In this document: piece by piece, positions 45,215 to 54,713 of the stretch
How positions within the stretch are numbered: position 1 is the stretch's first letter
How the letters are laid out: every line of letters starts with the position of its first letter
Assembly: GCF_003261575.2 (NCBI RefSeq)
Contig: NZ_CP036175.1
Coordinates: 4,712,001-4,776,000, forward strand
Direction: 5' to 3'
From: Klebsiella huaxiensis
GTDB taxonomy: Bacteria > Pseudomonadota > Gammaproteobacteria > Enterobacterales > Enterobacteriaceae
Length of the DNA: 64,000 nucleotides
Notes under the pieces: model-generated
The model's input: the letters and a program-made list of their open reading frames with translations, nothing else
Database searches by the model: none
What the model was told of the DNA's origin: nothing
Made by a program: the position numbers and the translations under genes

Positions 45215-45883
45215 CTATTTCACGGGAACAAACTGCTCGCCCTGCCAGAGCGCGACCCGTCCTTTTTTGTCAGCCACATTGACGCGCGTAAAACGGCGCT
45301 CTTTCCCCGGCATCAGAAAGTAGTTTTCTTTGCATTCCTTGCCATCCGCCGCTTTCAGGCACGGGCCGTAGGCAAGAATACGCAGCGTGGCGTTACCGGT
45401 ATTCACCAGCTTCCCGTCCGCATACTGGTAGCGGAAGTTCGCCTTTCTCGGAGCCACCACCAGGATGGTGCCAATGCGCGCTGAAGCCGTCGCCACCGCA
45501 CTACGAGTCGATCCGTTGCGCTGGGCGTCGCTTAACGCCTGATCAAACCAGACGATGCGGTAATAGCGCTCTTTGTCATCCGCCGGACCTTTATAGAAAA
45601 AGCGGATCACGTCGCTGGCCTTCGCCGGCAGCAGCAGACTGGCGGGCGTCAGTAAAATCTCGTCCTGCTTATCCATCGGGATCACTTTGCCGCCATCCAG
45701 CGGTGAGGTGAGGCGTTCCATATGGATGTTAATTAGGCGACCGCTGTCGGTCGTATTTTTGATCTCTTTACTCAGCGTGCTGCTGTCGCTGTTCATAAAT
45801 GAAGAGATATCGCCCACATCCAGCGCCAGAGCTGGCGTCATTCCGCAGAGCAACAGGCCGATGGCCAGAATGTGATTTTTCAT
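45215..45883 (-). CDS. ecpB: Pilus chaperone EcpB, copy 1
   Basis: A 222-residue chaperone with signal peptide ending ALA-LDV. It shares VIRFFYKGPADDKERYYRIVWFDQALSDAQRNG with copy 2. It is expected to hold EcpA before delivery to the usher. Confidence 0.94.
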   Translation of the reverse strand: MKNHILAIGLLLCGMTPALALDVGDISSFMNSDSSTLSKEIKNTTDSGRLINIHMERLTSPLDGGKVIPMDKQDEILLTPASLLLPAKASDVIRFFYKGPADDKERYYRIVWFDQALSDAQRNGSTRSAVATASARIGTILVVAPRKANFRYQYADGKLVNTGNATLRILAYGPCLKAADGKECKENYFLMPGKERRFTRVNVADKKGRVALWQGEQFVPVK

Positions 45884-45905
45884 ATGAATTCAGTCCGTGA
45901 AATAA

Positions 45906-45927
45906 GGCAGGGAGAAATCTCCCTGCC
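45906..45927 (-). promoter_or_regulatory. Stem-loop between ecpA and ecpB, copy 1
   Basis: Same 10-bp stem (GGCAGGGAGA/TCTCCCTGCC) as in copy 2, within an 85-bp block identical between operons. Confidence 0.6.
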
Positions 45928-45943
45928 AGGTACGTCGAGAGGA

Positions 45944-46531
45944 TCAGCTGGTCCAGGTTGCGTCGAACTGAACGCTGACGTCGCCGCTCCAGATACCTTC
46001 CGGCAGCGTGCTGTAGTCAGTCACGTCCGCAGTACCATCAGTGGTGCCGCTGATGATGGAGAACGTAAAGCCGTCCTGCGCAGTAGTACGGCCAGCGGTG
46101 TTGTAGCCGTTGGACAGCGCGCTGAGGTTACCACCCAGTGTGCCAGCAGCGGTGTCGATCATGGTGGTGTCGCCGGTTTTCTCTACCGCTACGCCGTTAT
46201 AATCAACGCCTACGTTCAGCGTAGAGCCTGAAGTATCCAGCTGAGTCAGGGTGTTAGTGATCAGACGAGAAGTCAGTTTGAAGCCAGTCGCGGTGGTATC
46301 ACCTTCGATAGCAACATCAAACAGGCCCTTCTGGGTATTAAAGCCTTTAATCCCTTCGGCATACTGGAAAGCCAGGCTGCCCAGCGGAGTCACCACCAGC
46401 TTGCTGGTAGTATCTTTTTTGGCGGTTGCAGACCAGGTAGCGACTGCCTGAGCAGTAACGTCAGCAGCCTGAGCGACACCCATACCGGCAAACGCGGTTA
46501 CCAGAGCAATTGCAAGAACCTTTTTTTTCAT
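45944..46531 (-). CDS. ecpA: Major pilin EcpA, copy 1
   Basis: A 195-residue major pilin with signal peptide ending AQA-ADV. It is the likely shaft subunit of the common pilus, ending SGDVSVQFDATWTS. About 80 percent of residues match copy 2. Two shaft proteins this alike could in principle co-polymerise. Confidence 0.96.
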   Translation of the reverse strand: MKKKVLAIALVTAFAGMGVAQAADVTAQAVATWSATAKKDTTSKLVVTPLGSLAFQYAEGIKGFNTQKGLFDVAIEGDTTATGFKLTSRLITNTLTQLDTSGSTLNVGVDYNGVAVEKTGDTTMIDTAAGTLGGNLSALSNGYNTAGRTTAQDGFTFSIISGTTDGTADVTDYSTLPEGIWSGDVSVQFDATWTS

Positions 46532-46686
46532 AGCATTTTCATCCTGAGTTTATTTAGGGACTTGATGTCCCACGTCTGTGTGCATTTCCCGCCATAGCTC
46601 AAGCCACATAAATATTGCCTGTGACGTTAATTATTTTGGGTATAACGACCTGGTGCACAATTTTTAAAAACAATGTTCACTACTAA

Positions 46687-47229
46687 TTAGAGCGCTAACT
46701 TATAAATTTTTGAATACAGTTTCGCCTCGGCGTTACGTCGATGGGTATAAACTGTTTTCACACTACAATTTTCAACTTTGGCGATAGATTTCGGATGCAT
46801 TCCCTGAGCCGTCATGCGAATTATTTGCATTTCTCTATCGGTAATTTTTTCTTTCTTTATATCTTTACGCAGAAAACGTCCATTAATAACGTAAGCCAGT
46901 TCCTGACGAATATCTTTGGTCAAATCAACATAAACTACACCGCGAATTGATCCATTGTAATACCAGTAATTGGCCAGTGCTTCCGATCGCCTTGCGGCGA
47001 TAAGCACGATCTGCTTTCCTTTCATTTCTGCCAGCCACTCGCTATCACGTCGGATAAAATAGTTCAGAGAACTGGCGCTAAGGTTGATAAAAACAAACTC
47101 CTGACACACTTTCGCAAGTGGCAGATAAATTAGTTTATCGATATCTAAAATAAGCTCAATCAGACCCGTCATAAAATAATTATCATGCGCAGGCCAGATG
47201 CACTTATCTAAAGAACATTTATGATCCAT
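46687..47229 (-). CDS. ecpR: LuxR-type pilus regulator EcpR, copy 1
   Basis: A 180-residue regulator; the helix-turn-helix KITDREMQIIRMTAQGMHPKSIAKVENCSVKTVYTHRRNAEAKLYSKIYKL is nearly that of E. coli EcpR. First gene of operon 1, 155 nt before ecpA. Confidence 0.94.
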   Translation of the reverse strand: MDHKCSLDKCIWPAHDNYFMTGLIELILDIDKLIYLPLAKVCQEFVFINLSASSLNYFIRRDSEWLAEMKGKQIVLIAARRSEALANYWYYNGSIRGVVYVDLTKDIRQELAYVINGRFLRKDIKKEKITDREMQIIRMTAQGMHPKSIAKVENCSVKTVYTHRRNAEAKLYSKIYKLAL

Positions 47230-48086
47230 ATAAAGTTAAACCCCATAGTCCTGGAAATCTCGAACATATCACACACTGCTGATAGCCCAGGCCTGCAAAG
47301 TCTAAGTCAGCAAATCCCTCTTTAATCGATATCCAATATAAAATCCAAATAGTATTACTTGAGACAGATAACACTAAATAAATTGCTTGTTTCTTGTGCT
47401 TACAAATTTAGGATTTTTCTCGATGAGTGTCAATAAGCGTGGTGAATGCTAATTGCCGACCAGGTCAATTTAGCCTTTGAGAATAAAAATAAGAATATTG
47501 AGTTAAACACAAAAACCATTTATTTTCATGTGGTTATTGATGACTTATACGTAAATTCTTAATCGATTACTATCTAACCTAAGATCTTATCTATATTAAC
47601 TTAAGACTATTCTTAAGCTGGTAGTTGTTTTAAAAAGCCAAAAATCCGAACAAATACATAAATTAAGAATATAAACCCAATAAATGATTAAATAATAGAT
47701 AATAATTTCATTAATAATGCTTATTATCAGTTTTATATGCCGCACAAAAGGCATAAAAGCAGACTAAAAAATTACTAATGCAAATCGTAATCAATCACTA
47801 AAACATTATCTATTCGATTAAACCGACTTAGAGCACAAGATCGTACGGACATCTGGAATCGTTTTCCCGATAAACCTGGGCTTGCGGTTTGTGATTAATG
47901 TTGCACAAAACACCCTGTCCCCATCAGAGGAAAATTGTATCGGTATTTTTATTAACAAATAGCGTAATAAAGGTAGCTGAACAGATCGCGCCTCCCGGGA
48001 TTAGATGAAAAAATGTGATCCCTCACGTACTTTTTTACCTATAAAGACGTTTGTCTTTTACATCCGTTCACTATTTGTTCGCTTTA
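47230..48086. other. AT-rich region between ecpR copy 1 and the phn genes
   Basis: Some 850 bp with no gene, strongly AT-rich, holding the divergent promoters of ecp operon 1 and the phosphonate importer. I found only one TTCCT pentamer (near 47931) and no N17 pair like that of operon 2. A short stem-loop AAAGAC-GTTT-GTCTTT lies near 48042. Confidence 0.5.
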
Positions 48087-48104
48087 CTGTCATCTGGCAG
48101 TCAT
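48087..48104 (+). promoter_or_regulatory. Pho box upstream of the phosphonate importer
   Basis: CTGTCAT-N4-CAGTCAT matches the PhoB consensus (CTGTCAT-N4-CTGTCAT) at 13 of 14 repeat positions. ATTAAT at 48115-48120 follows at the spacing expected of a -10 element in a PhoB-activated promoter. Confidence 0.75.
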
Positions 48105-48154
48105 AAAAAACACCATTAATAGTGCCCAGTTTACTGACGAACCTGGACGCATTT

Positions 48155-48997
48155 ATGAACAGTTCTCTGGCTGCGGTTGCGGAAACCGATTATCAACAGT
48201 TTACGCCACCGTCTACCGACCGGCAGCGGAAGGTCCTGAGCGTACGCAACCTGAGCAAATCCTATAGCGCACAGCAAACCGTACTGGATAGCATTAGTTT
48301 CGATCTTCATGCGGGCGAGCTGGTTGGCGTGATTGGCCGATCCGGTGCAGGCAAATCCACCCTATTACATGTCCTGAATGGTACCCACAGCACCAGCGGC
48401 GGCGAGATCCTGAGCTATCCGGAAGTGGGGACGCCACAGGATGTATCAAAGCTGACAGGCCGCGCGTTAAATGCCTGGCGCAGCCAGTGCGGGATGATCT
48501 TTCAGGATTTCTGCCTGGTTCCGCGTCTTGACGTTTTGACCAACGTGCTGCTGGGACGCCTGAGCCAAACCTCAACTCTGAAATCATTATTCAAAGTTTT
48601 CCCCGATGCCGACCGGGCCCGCGCTATCTCTCTGCTGGAGTGGATGAATATGCTGCCGCACGCGCTACAGCGGGCGGAAAACCTCTCCGGCGGTCAGATG
48701 CAGCGTGTCGCTATTTGCCGAGCGCTAATGCAAAACCCCGGTATTCTGCTGGCCGATGAACCGGTCGCTTCTCTGGATCCGAAAAATACGCAGCGAATAA
48801 TGAATGTTCTTCGTGAAATTAGCGAACAGGGCATCAGCGTGATGGTAAACCTGCATTCGGTGGAACTGGTGCGTGAATACTGCACCCGGGTTATCGGCGT
48901 AGCCAAAGGCAAGATTATTTTTGACGACCATCCCACGCAGCTAAATCAGGATATTCTGCATCGGCTGTATGGCGATGAAATTAGCCAATTGCATTAA
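48155..48997 (+). CDS. phnC: PhnC-type phosphonate ABC ATPase
   Basis: A 280-residue ATPase with Walker A GRSGAGKST, Q-loop FQDFCLVPRLDVLTNVLLG, signature LSGGQMQRVAICRALMQ, Walker B ILLADEPVASLDPKN and LHSVELVREYC, matching PhnC. The ATG at 48155 is preferred to the GTG at 48122, because the latter lies at the -10 element of the Pho-box promoter and so is probably not transcribed. It starts a phnCDEE operon. Confidence 0.85.
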   Translation: MNSSLAAVAETDYQQFTPPSTDRQRKVLSVRNLSKSYSAQQTVLDSISFDLHAGELVGVIGRSGAGKSTLLHVLNGTHSTSGGEILSYPEVGTPQDVSKLTGRALNAWRSQCGMIFQDFCLVPRLDVLTNVLLGRLSQTSTLKSLFKVFPDADRARAISLLEWMNMLPHALQRAENLSGGQMQRVAICRALMQNPGILLADEPVASLDPKNTQRIMNVLREISEQGISVMVNLHSVELVREYCTRVIGVAKGKIIFDDHPTQLNQDILHRLYGDEISQLH

Positions 48998-49020
48998 ATT
49001 TCACTCACACGGGCAAAATA

Positions 49021-49962
49021 ATGAAAAAGTACATCACTGGCGCAGTTCGTTTATCCGCAGCGGTTGCAGGCATTATGATGGCGTGGCAGGCAAGCGCTGC
49101 TGAACAACCGAAGGAATTAAATCTGGGTATCCTTGGCGGTCAGAACGCAACGCAGCAAATTGGTGATAACCAGTGCGTTAAACAGTTTCTCGATAAAGAG
49201 CTGAACGTGGATACCAAATTACGCAACTCTTCCGACTACTCTGGCGTTATCCAGGGTCTGCTGGGCGGCAAAGTTGACGTGGTATTAAGTATGTCACCGT
49301 CATCTTACGCTTCGGTTTATATTAACAATCCAAAAGCCGTCGATATTGTCGGTATCGCCGTAGATGATAAAGATCAATCCCGCGGCTACCACTCGGTGGT
49401 GGTAGTTAAAGCCGATAGCCCATATAAAAAGTTAGAAGACCTGAAAGGTAAAGCGTTTGGTTTTGCCGATCCGGATTCCACTTCCGGATTTTTAATTCCG
49501 AACCACGCCTTTAAACAGCAGTTCGGCGGCACCTCGGATAATAAATATAATAACTTCTTTTCCAGCGTGACCTTCTCCGGCGGCCACGAGCAAGACATTC
49601 TTGGCGTGCTGAACGGTCAGTTTGCCGGGGCGGTGACCTGGACCTCGATGGTGGGCGATTACAACAGCGGCTACAGCGTCGGTGCTTTCAATCGCCTGAT
49701 TCGCATGGATCACCCGGACCTGATGAAACAAATCCGTATTATCTGGCAATCGCCGTTGATCCCGAATGGCCCGATCCTGGTCAGCAACGCTCTGCCTGCG
49801 GACTTTAAAGCTAAAGTCGTCAGCGCGATTAAAAAGCTGGATACCGAGGATCACGCCTGCTTTATCAAAGCAATGGGCGGTACTCAGCATATCGGCCCGG
49901 GCAGCGTGGCTGATTTCCAGCAGATCATCGATATGAAACGCGAACTGGTTAGCGCGCGTTAA
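49021..49962 (+). CDS. phnD: PhnD-type phosphonate/phosphite-binding protein
   Basis: A 313-residue periplasmic protein with signal peptide ending ASA (residue 26). It has the PhnD family core: NSSDYSGVIQGLLGGKVDVV, FADPDSTSGFLIPNHAF and PNGPILVSNALP. The ligand could be a phosphonate, phosphite or phosphate ester; the sequence does not decide. No C-P lyase genes are in the window. Confidence 0.87.
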   Translation: MKKYITGAVRLSAAVAGIMMAWQASAAEQPKELNLGILGGQNATQQIGDNQCVKQFLDKELNVDTKLRNSSDYSGVIQGLLGGKVDVVLSMSPSSYASVYINNPKAVDIVGIAVDDKDQSRGYHSVVVVKADSPYKKLEDLKGKAFGFADPDSTSGFLIPNHAFKQQFGGTSDNKYNNFFSSVTFSGGHEQDILGVLNGQFAGAVTWTSMVGDYNSGYSVGAFNRLIRMDHPDLMKQIRIIWQSPLIPNGPILVSNALPADFKAKVVSAIKKLDTEDHACFIKAMGGTQHIGPGSVADFQQIIDMKRELVSAR

Positions 49963-50030
49963 TCCCGCCCTGACGCCGCCGCCCGGCAACTATCGCGGGC
50001 GGCGGCGACTCGTTGAAGACACAGCGACGC

Positions 50031-50903
50031 ATGAATAACACCCATACCGAATTTGAACGCTATTATCAGCAGGTTCGTGCGCGGCAAAAGCGCGATACCT
50101 TTAGCTGGTCTCTTTTGCTGCTGGTTCTTTATTTCGCCGCAGGCAGCATGGCCGAGTTTAATCTCTTTACTATCTGGCACTCGCTGCCCAATTTTCTTGA
50201 TTACATGTTTGAGACCTTGCCGACTCTGCATGTCGCCGATCTGATTGCCGATTCGCATACCAAAGGCTCGCTGGCCTACTGGGGCTACCGCCTGCCGATA
50301 CAGCTGCCGCTTATCTGGGAAACGCTACAGCTGGCTCTGGCGTCCACGCTGGTTGCGGTAGTTATCGCCACCCTGCTGGCGTTTATTGCCGCCAATAACG
50401 CCTGGTCCCCTGCCCCGCTGCGCTTTGCCGTTCGCGTGCTGGTGGCTTTTCTGCGCACCATGCCGGAGCTGGCGTGGGCGGTGATTTTCGTTATGGCCTT
50501 CGGTATCGGCGCGATCCCCGGCTTTCTGGCATTAATGCTGCACACCATCGGCAGCCTGACCAAACTGTTTTATGAAGCGGTAGAGAGCGCGCAGGATAAA
50601 CCGGTGCGCGGTCTTGCCGCCTGTGGCGCTTCGCGGCTGCAACGCATTCGCTTTGCCCTGTGGCCGCAGGTGAAACCGATTTTTCTCTCCTACGGCTTTA
50701 TGCGCCTGGAGATTAACTTCCGCTCCTCAACCATCCTTGGACTGGTGGGCGCGGGCGGCATTGGCCAGGAGCTGATGACCAATATCAAACTGGATCGTTA
50801 CGATCAGGTCAGCATCACGCTGCTGCTGATCATTATTGTAGTGTCGCTGCTGGATATGCTGTCCGGCCGCCTGCGGCAGTGGGTTCTGGAGGGAAAAAAA
50901 TGA
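50031..50903 (+). CDS. phnE: PhnE-type permease 1
   Basis: A 290-residue inner-membrane permease of the PhnE family, with RTMPELAWAVIFVMAFGIGAIPG and the EAA loop RGLAACGASRLQRIRFALWPQVKPIFL. The ATG at 50031 is chosen; an in-frame TTG 18 nt upstream is an alternative. It ends in an ATGA overlap with the second permease. Confidence 0.86.
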   Translation: MNNTHTEFERYYQQVRARQKRDTFSWSLLLLVLYFAAGSMAEFNLFTIWHSLPNFLDYMFETLPTLHVADLIADSHTKGSLAYWGYRLPIQLPLIWETLQLALASTLVAVVIATLLAFIAANNAWSPAPLRFAVRVLVAFLRTMPELAWAVIFVMAFGIGAIPGFLALMLHTIGSLTKLFYEAVESAQDKPVRGLAACGASRLQRIRFALWPQVKPIFLSYGFMRLEINFRSSTILGLVGAGGIGQELMTNIKLDRYDQVSITLLLIIIVVSLLDMLSGRLRQWVLEGKK

Positions 50904-51781
50904 GTCAATGGCAAAACCAACCGGATATCACCGCCAGCCGTCGTCAGCATCAACGTTTGTACAAAGCTCAGGGACGCTATCTGCGCTATGTCGGCCTGCT
51001 GGCGCTGGCCAGCGTGCTCTATTACGTCTGGTTCTTTATGCAGTTCGGCATCAGCGGAGAGCAGCTCACCACCGGGCTGCAGCAAATAGGCCGTTACCTG
51101 CTGCGGATGTTCGTCTGGCGCGACTTCTTCAACTGGCCGTTCGGCTATTATTTCACCCAAATCGGTATTACCCTGGCGATCGTTTTTGCCGGGACTATTA
51201 CGGCGACGGTTCTCGCCCTGCTGCTTTCATTTCTCGCAGCGCGCAATATTATGCGCGGCTTTATTCCAGCAACCATCGCCCTGCTAATGCGCCGGTTGTT
51301 TGATGTCCTGCGCGGAATCGATATGGCAATCTGGGGTCTGATTTTCGTGCGCGCCGTCGGACTTGGGCCGCTGGCCGGGGTATTGGCGATCATCATGCAG
51401 GATACCGGGCTGCTGGGTCGCCTGTACGCCGAAGGGCACGAGGCGGTTGACCGCTCACCGGGGCGTGGGCTGACGGCAGTGGGTGCCAACGGTTTGCAGA
51501 AGCACCGCTTTAGCATTTTCACCCAGTCTTTCCCAACGTTTCTGGCGCTGAGTCTGTATCAGATTGAATCCAACACCCGTTCAGCAGCGGTGCTGGGTTT
51601 TGTTGGCGCAGGGGGGATCGGTCTGATTTATGCGGAAAATATGCGCCTGTGGAACTGGGACGTGGTGATGTTTATTACCCTGCTGCTGGTCATTGTAGTC
51701 ATGGCGATGGATACGCTTTCCGCCTGGCTACGTCGCCGCTATATCGGCGGCAGCGTGGTGCCGCTGTTTAAAGCCGATTAG
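50900..51781 (+). CDS. PhnE-type permease 2
   Basis: A 293-residue second PhnE-like permease (RRLFDVLRGIDMAIWGLIFVRAVGLGPLAGVLAI; RGLTAVGANGLQKHRFSIFTQSFPTFLALSLY). ATG at 50900 follows GGAGGG and overlaps the first permease stop. Two unequal PhnE genes form the channel here, where E. coli has one. Confidence 0.87.
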   Translation: MSQWQNQPDITASRRQHQRLYKAQGRYLRYVGLLALASVLYYVWFFMQFGISGEQLTTGLQQIGRYLLRMFVWRDFFNWPFGYYFTQIGITLAIVFAGTITATVLALLLSFLAARNIMRGFIPATIALLMRRLFDVLRGIDMAIWGLIFVRAVGLGPLAGVLAIIMQDTGLLGRLYAEGHEAVDRSPGRGLTAVGANGLQKHRFSIFTQSFPTFLALSLYQIESNTRSAAVLGFVGAGGIGLIYAENMRLWNWDVVMFITLLLVIVVMAMDTLSAWLRRRYIGGSVVPLFKAD

Positions 51782-51798
51782 TTCTGATATCGCGACGT

Positions 51799-51885
51799 TC
51801 CCGGAGGCGGCGCAATGCGCCTGTCCGGGCTACCAAACGGCACGAAAAGTAGCCCGGGTAAGGCGTTTACGCCGCGACCCGGGGG
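51799..51885. repeat. BIME after the phn operon
   Basis: Two REP palindromes: TTCCCGGAGGCGG...CCTGTCCGGGCTAC and AGCCCGGGTAAGGCG...GCGACCCGGG, between convergent genes. Confidence 0.85.
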
Positions 51886-51890
51886 AAAAC

Positions 51891-52553
51891 TCAAAGCCGC
51901 CACTCCAGCACCGGCCACTGATGCTCTGCATTCACCGCGGCCAGTTGCGGGCATGGATTGACCAATCGCACATGGTCGGCATGCAGGCACAGCGGCAGAT
52001 CGTTAATCGAATCGGTATAGAACGTCACCTCACCCGAATATTCGGGATGAGCCTGTCGCCACTGCGCCAGGCGCACCACTTTCCCCTGCTGATAGCTCGG
52101 CGTACCGGCAATCACCCCGGTATAGCCACCGTCGGCCATCTCCACGTCAATCCCTAACGCCTGTTCGATGCCCAGCTCCGCCGCGACGGCCTGCACCAGC
52201 AGGCTAACCGACGCCGAGATAACCAGCATCTGCTCGCCCCGAGCCTGTAGAGTACGAATCAGATCCCATGCCTGTGGATAAACGCGCGGCACTATCTCTT
52301 CGCGTACACAGCGCGCAAGCAGACTGTCCACTTCCTGCTTTGATACGCCAATCAGCGGTGCCTGGATCAGGGCCACGTAATCGGCAATGTTCATTTCACC
52401 ACGATCGTAATCGTCCATCAGCATCGCTTCACGCGCCAGATAGCCCGGATCGTTCACCCAGCCTTCGCGCACCATAAAGCGGCTCCACACCGTGCTGCTA
52501 TCGCCCTTAATTAACGTATTATCCAGATCGAAAATCGTCAGCGTTTTGCCCAT
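51891..52553 (-). CDS. HAD-IB family phosphatase
   Basis: A 220-residue haloacid-dehalogenase-superfamily hydrolase of the SerB-like IB group. It shows motif I FDLDNT (nucleophile D9, acid D11), motif II with VISAS, a motif III Lys in QQGKVVRL, and motif IV TDSINDLPL. It removes phosphate from a small substrate; specificity is not readable. It is convergent with the phosphonate importer and not clearly part of that unit. Confidence 0.85.
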   Translation of the reverse strand: MGKTLTIFDLDNTLIKGDSSTVWSRFMVREGWVNDPGYLAREAMLMDDYDRGEMNIADYVALIQAPLIGVSKQEVDSLLARCVREEIVPRVYPQAWDLIRTLQARGEQMLVISASVSLLVQAVAAELGIEQALGIDVEMADGGYTGVIAGTPSYQQGKVVRLAQWRQAHPEYSGEVTFYTDSINDLPLCLHADHVRLVNPCPQLAAVNAEHQWPVLEWRL

Positions 52554-52616
52554 CGTTTGTTTTCCCTAATCAGCAACAGAGTCTCGCGAGAGCATGCGTA
52601 AATAAAATGACAGGAG

Positions 52617-52645
52617 AATGACCCGGACAAAGCGCCCGGATCATT
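52617..52645 (-). terminator. Stem-loop after the EamA transporter gene
   Basis: AATGACCCGG pairs with CCGGATCATT (one mismatch) around a short loop, just past the transporter stop. The T-run is weak. Confidence 0.45.
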
Positions 52646-52652
52646 TTGTCGG

Positions 52653-53522
52653 CTACGCGGCGCTCACTTTCGGCGCGCGAAACACCAGCATAATTCCGCC
52701 AAGTATAGCGACCATGCCGATGACCGCCGCCCAGGGCAGACGATTGCCCAGCAACAGATAATCGAGCAGCGCGGTAATCACCGGCACCAGATAAAACAGG
52801 CTGGTGACATTGACGATATTACCAGCACTCAGCAACCGATAGAGCAGCAGCTGGGCCACGACCGAAATCAGCAGCCCAAGGAACAGCACCGGGATAATAA
52901 AGCCCAGACTGAAATTGATATAAAAACCGCTCACCGGCGTCATCAATAAGCAAAGCAGCAGGCTCACCGTATATTGCAGCGGCAGAACATCAACCGGCGC
53001 CTGGCGGCTGCGCTTTTGCAGAATGGCGCCAAAGGTCATCAGCAGCAGCGCGGCAAGAGCGAAAAGTATGCCGCTTATCGCCATCTGCGAAGCCGACAAG
53101 CTTCGCCATACCAGCAGAACCAATCCCGCCAGCGCCACCAGTAAACCCAACAAACGCGTACCCTGCAGGCGTCGTTCAACCACGCAAAGGGTAAGAATCG
53201 GCTGAATGCCCATAATGGTAGCGATAAGTCCCGGCGTCACGCCGTTGGCCATCGCTTCAAAGTAGCAGACGGAATAGCCGCCAATCAGCATCAGGCCAGT
53301 GGTCGCCACCTGCAGGCGCGTACCGCGCGTCGGTAGCCAGCGTTTGCGCATGATAGCCAGCGGCAGCAGCGCCACAAGGGCTATCAGAAAACGAAAAACC
53401 AGCAACGCCATTGGCGAAGCGTTGTCCAGCCCCCAGCGGGTAAAAATAGCAGCGCTGCCCCACAGCAGGACAAAGGTCGCCGTTGTCGCCTGCGAGGCGA
53501 GTAAAGAATATCGAGAATGCAT
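52653..53522 (-). CDS. EamA/DMT-family transporter
   Basis: A 289-residue drug/metabolite transporter with about ten membrane segments in two EamA repeats (VLLWGSAAIFTRWGLDNASP; GLIATIMGIQPILTL; FYLVPVITALLDYLLLGNRLPW). The ATG at 53522 follows GGAG with 7-nt spacing; a longer frame begins 13 codons earlier without an SD. It may export a metabolite or amino acid; the substrate is unknown. Confidence 0.83.
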   Translation of the reverse strand: MHSRYSLLASQATTATFVLLWGSAAIFTRWGLDNASPMALLVFRFLIALVALLPLAIMRKRWLPTRGTRLQVATTGLMLIGGYSVCYFEAMANGVTPGLIATIMGIQPILTLCVVERRLQGTRLLGLLVALAGLVLLVWRSLSASQMAISGILFALAALLLMTFGAILQKRSRQAPVDVLPLQYTVSLLLCLLMTPVSGFYINFSLGFIIPVLFLGLLISVVAQLLLYRLLSAGNIVNVTSLFYLVPVITALLDYLLLGNRLPWAAVIGMVAILGGIMLVFRAPKVSAA

Positions 53523-53802
53523 GAAAATGCTCCAGATTCCTGAATCTGTATTGATCGGCACTCGTTATCAACGAATACCCTAAAGTTTGGAGATCAGACT
53601 CCGATTACAACAACTTCAGGAGGTGGAGGCGGAGGACAGGTGCAGGAAAACAGGCGACGATATGATGATGCAATGCGACCCGCCGGTAAACCAGCGCAGG
53701 ATATGAAATGTCCTGAGATTGCATTATGCGTCACGGAAAGCCCCTGTGAGTAAGAATGCATAAACATTAGCATGGTTAACGAAACGTTTACAAGCCAACC
53801 CG

Positions 53803-54612
53803 TTAGCCCCATACGCTCATGACCAACAGTACGCCAATGAGTAGCAGCGGATAAATCCGCACATGCCAACAATCCGGCAAATGCGCCAGCCAGCGGGCCG
53901 CTATTTTTAACCCCAACCAGCTTCCAGCCACCAGTTGCACCGCCGCTGAAAGCCAGATATTGCCGATAAACCCATCAGGTAATGACGCTGGCGACGCCCA
54001 AGCCATCAACAGCCAGGTCAACGTCGCCGTTACCGCCAGCGGTAGCGTCAACACGTTTGCCATCGCCGCCGCCTCAGCCATCGGCATACCACGGCGGCGC
54101 ATCAGAGGAACCGTCATCACGCTTCCCCCCACGCCCAGAAAAGAAGCGATCACGCCAATGATTCCACCGACAGTCAGCTCATGCGGTACCGCAGGTACAG
54201 TCTGACCGGGTGGGGGTATCATAAACCCGGCCCGAAAGTAGCAATCGATAATAGTCGCCAGCAGATAGATAACGAACAGCCAGCGGATCCATTCGCCATT
54301 AACCTGAAGCGCCAGCAACGCTCCGGCTATTCCACCCGCGGCAATGCCGACTAGCATTGCCCATAAGCGACGCCAGCGGAGGGCACCTGTACGGGCGTGC
54401 CGCCAGGTCGCCAGCAGCGCGGAGCAAAGCATCACCAGCGCCGAGGTGGCGACGGCGATTTGCATAGCCTGCTGCCCTACTTCACTTTGTACGCCCCACA
54501 CACCCATCACCAGTACATAAAGCAGCGGAACGGTAATGAAACCGCCACCAAAGCCAAAAAGCCAGGTTGTTACACCAGAAAGCATGCCGCAAAGAAAAAG
54601 CCAGTAGCTCAT
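53803..54612 (-). CDS. TSUP-family membrane protein (TauE/SafE type)
   Basis: A 269-residue membrane protein with about eight segments, opening GMLSGVTTWLFGFGGGFITVPLLY and repeating the glycine-rich motif in GVIASFLGVGGSVMTVPLM. TSUP proteins export or import anions such as sulfite or sulfonates. The ATG at 54612 follows GGAGGAG. It is divergent from an AraC-type regulator about 100 nt away, which probably controls it. Confidence 0.85.
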   Translation of the reverse strand: MSYWLFLCGMLSGVTTWLFGFGGGFITVPLLYVLVMGVWGVQSEVGQQAMQIAVATSALVMLCSALLATWRHARTGALRWRRLWAMLVGIAAGGIAGALLALQVNGEWIRWLFVIYLLATIIDCYFRAGFMIPPPGQTVPAVPHELTVGGIIGVIASFLGVGGSVMTVPLMRRRGMPMAEAAAMANVLTLPLAVTATLTWLLMAWASPASLPDGFIGNIWLSAAVQLVAGSWLGLKIAARWLAHLPDCWHVRIYPLLLIGVLLVMSVWG

Positions 54613-54713
54613 GCAAACTCCTCCAGAAAAGGAGATAACAATATAGAATAACGAGATGGCTGGCTTACGCTTTAAAGCCAATTTATTACGAATTTCAGCC
54701 AGGACTAATTCTT

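Noticed and set aside
48122..48154. GTG at 48122 as phnC start
   Set aside because: It falls on the -10 element of the Pho-box promoter, so the next ATG (48155) is more likely.
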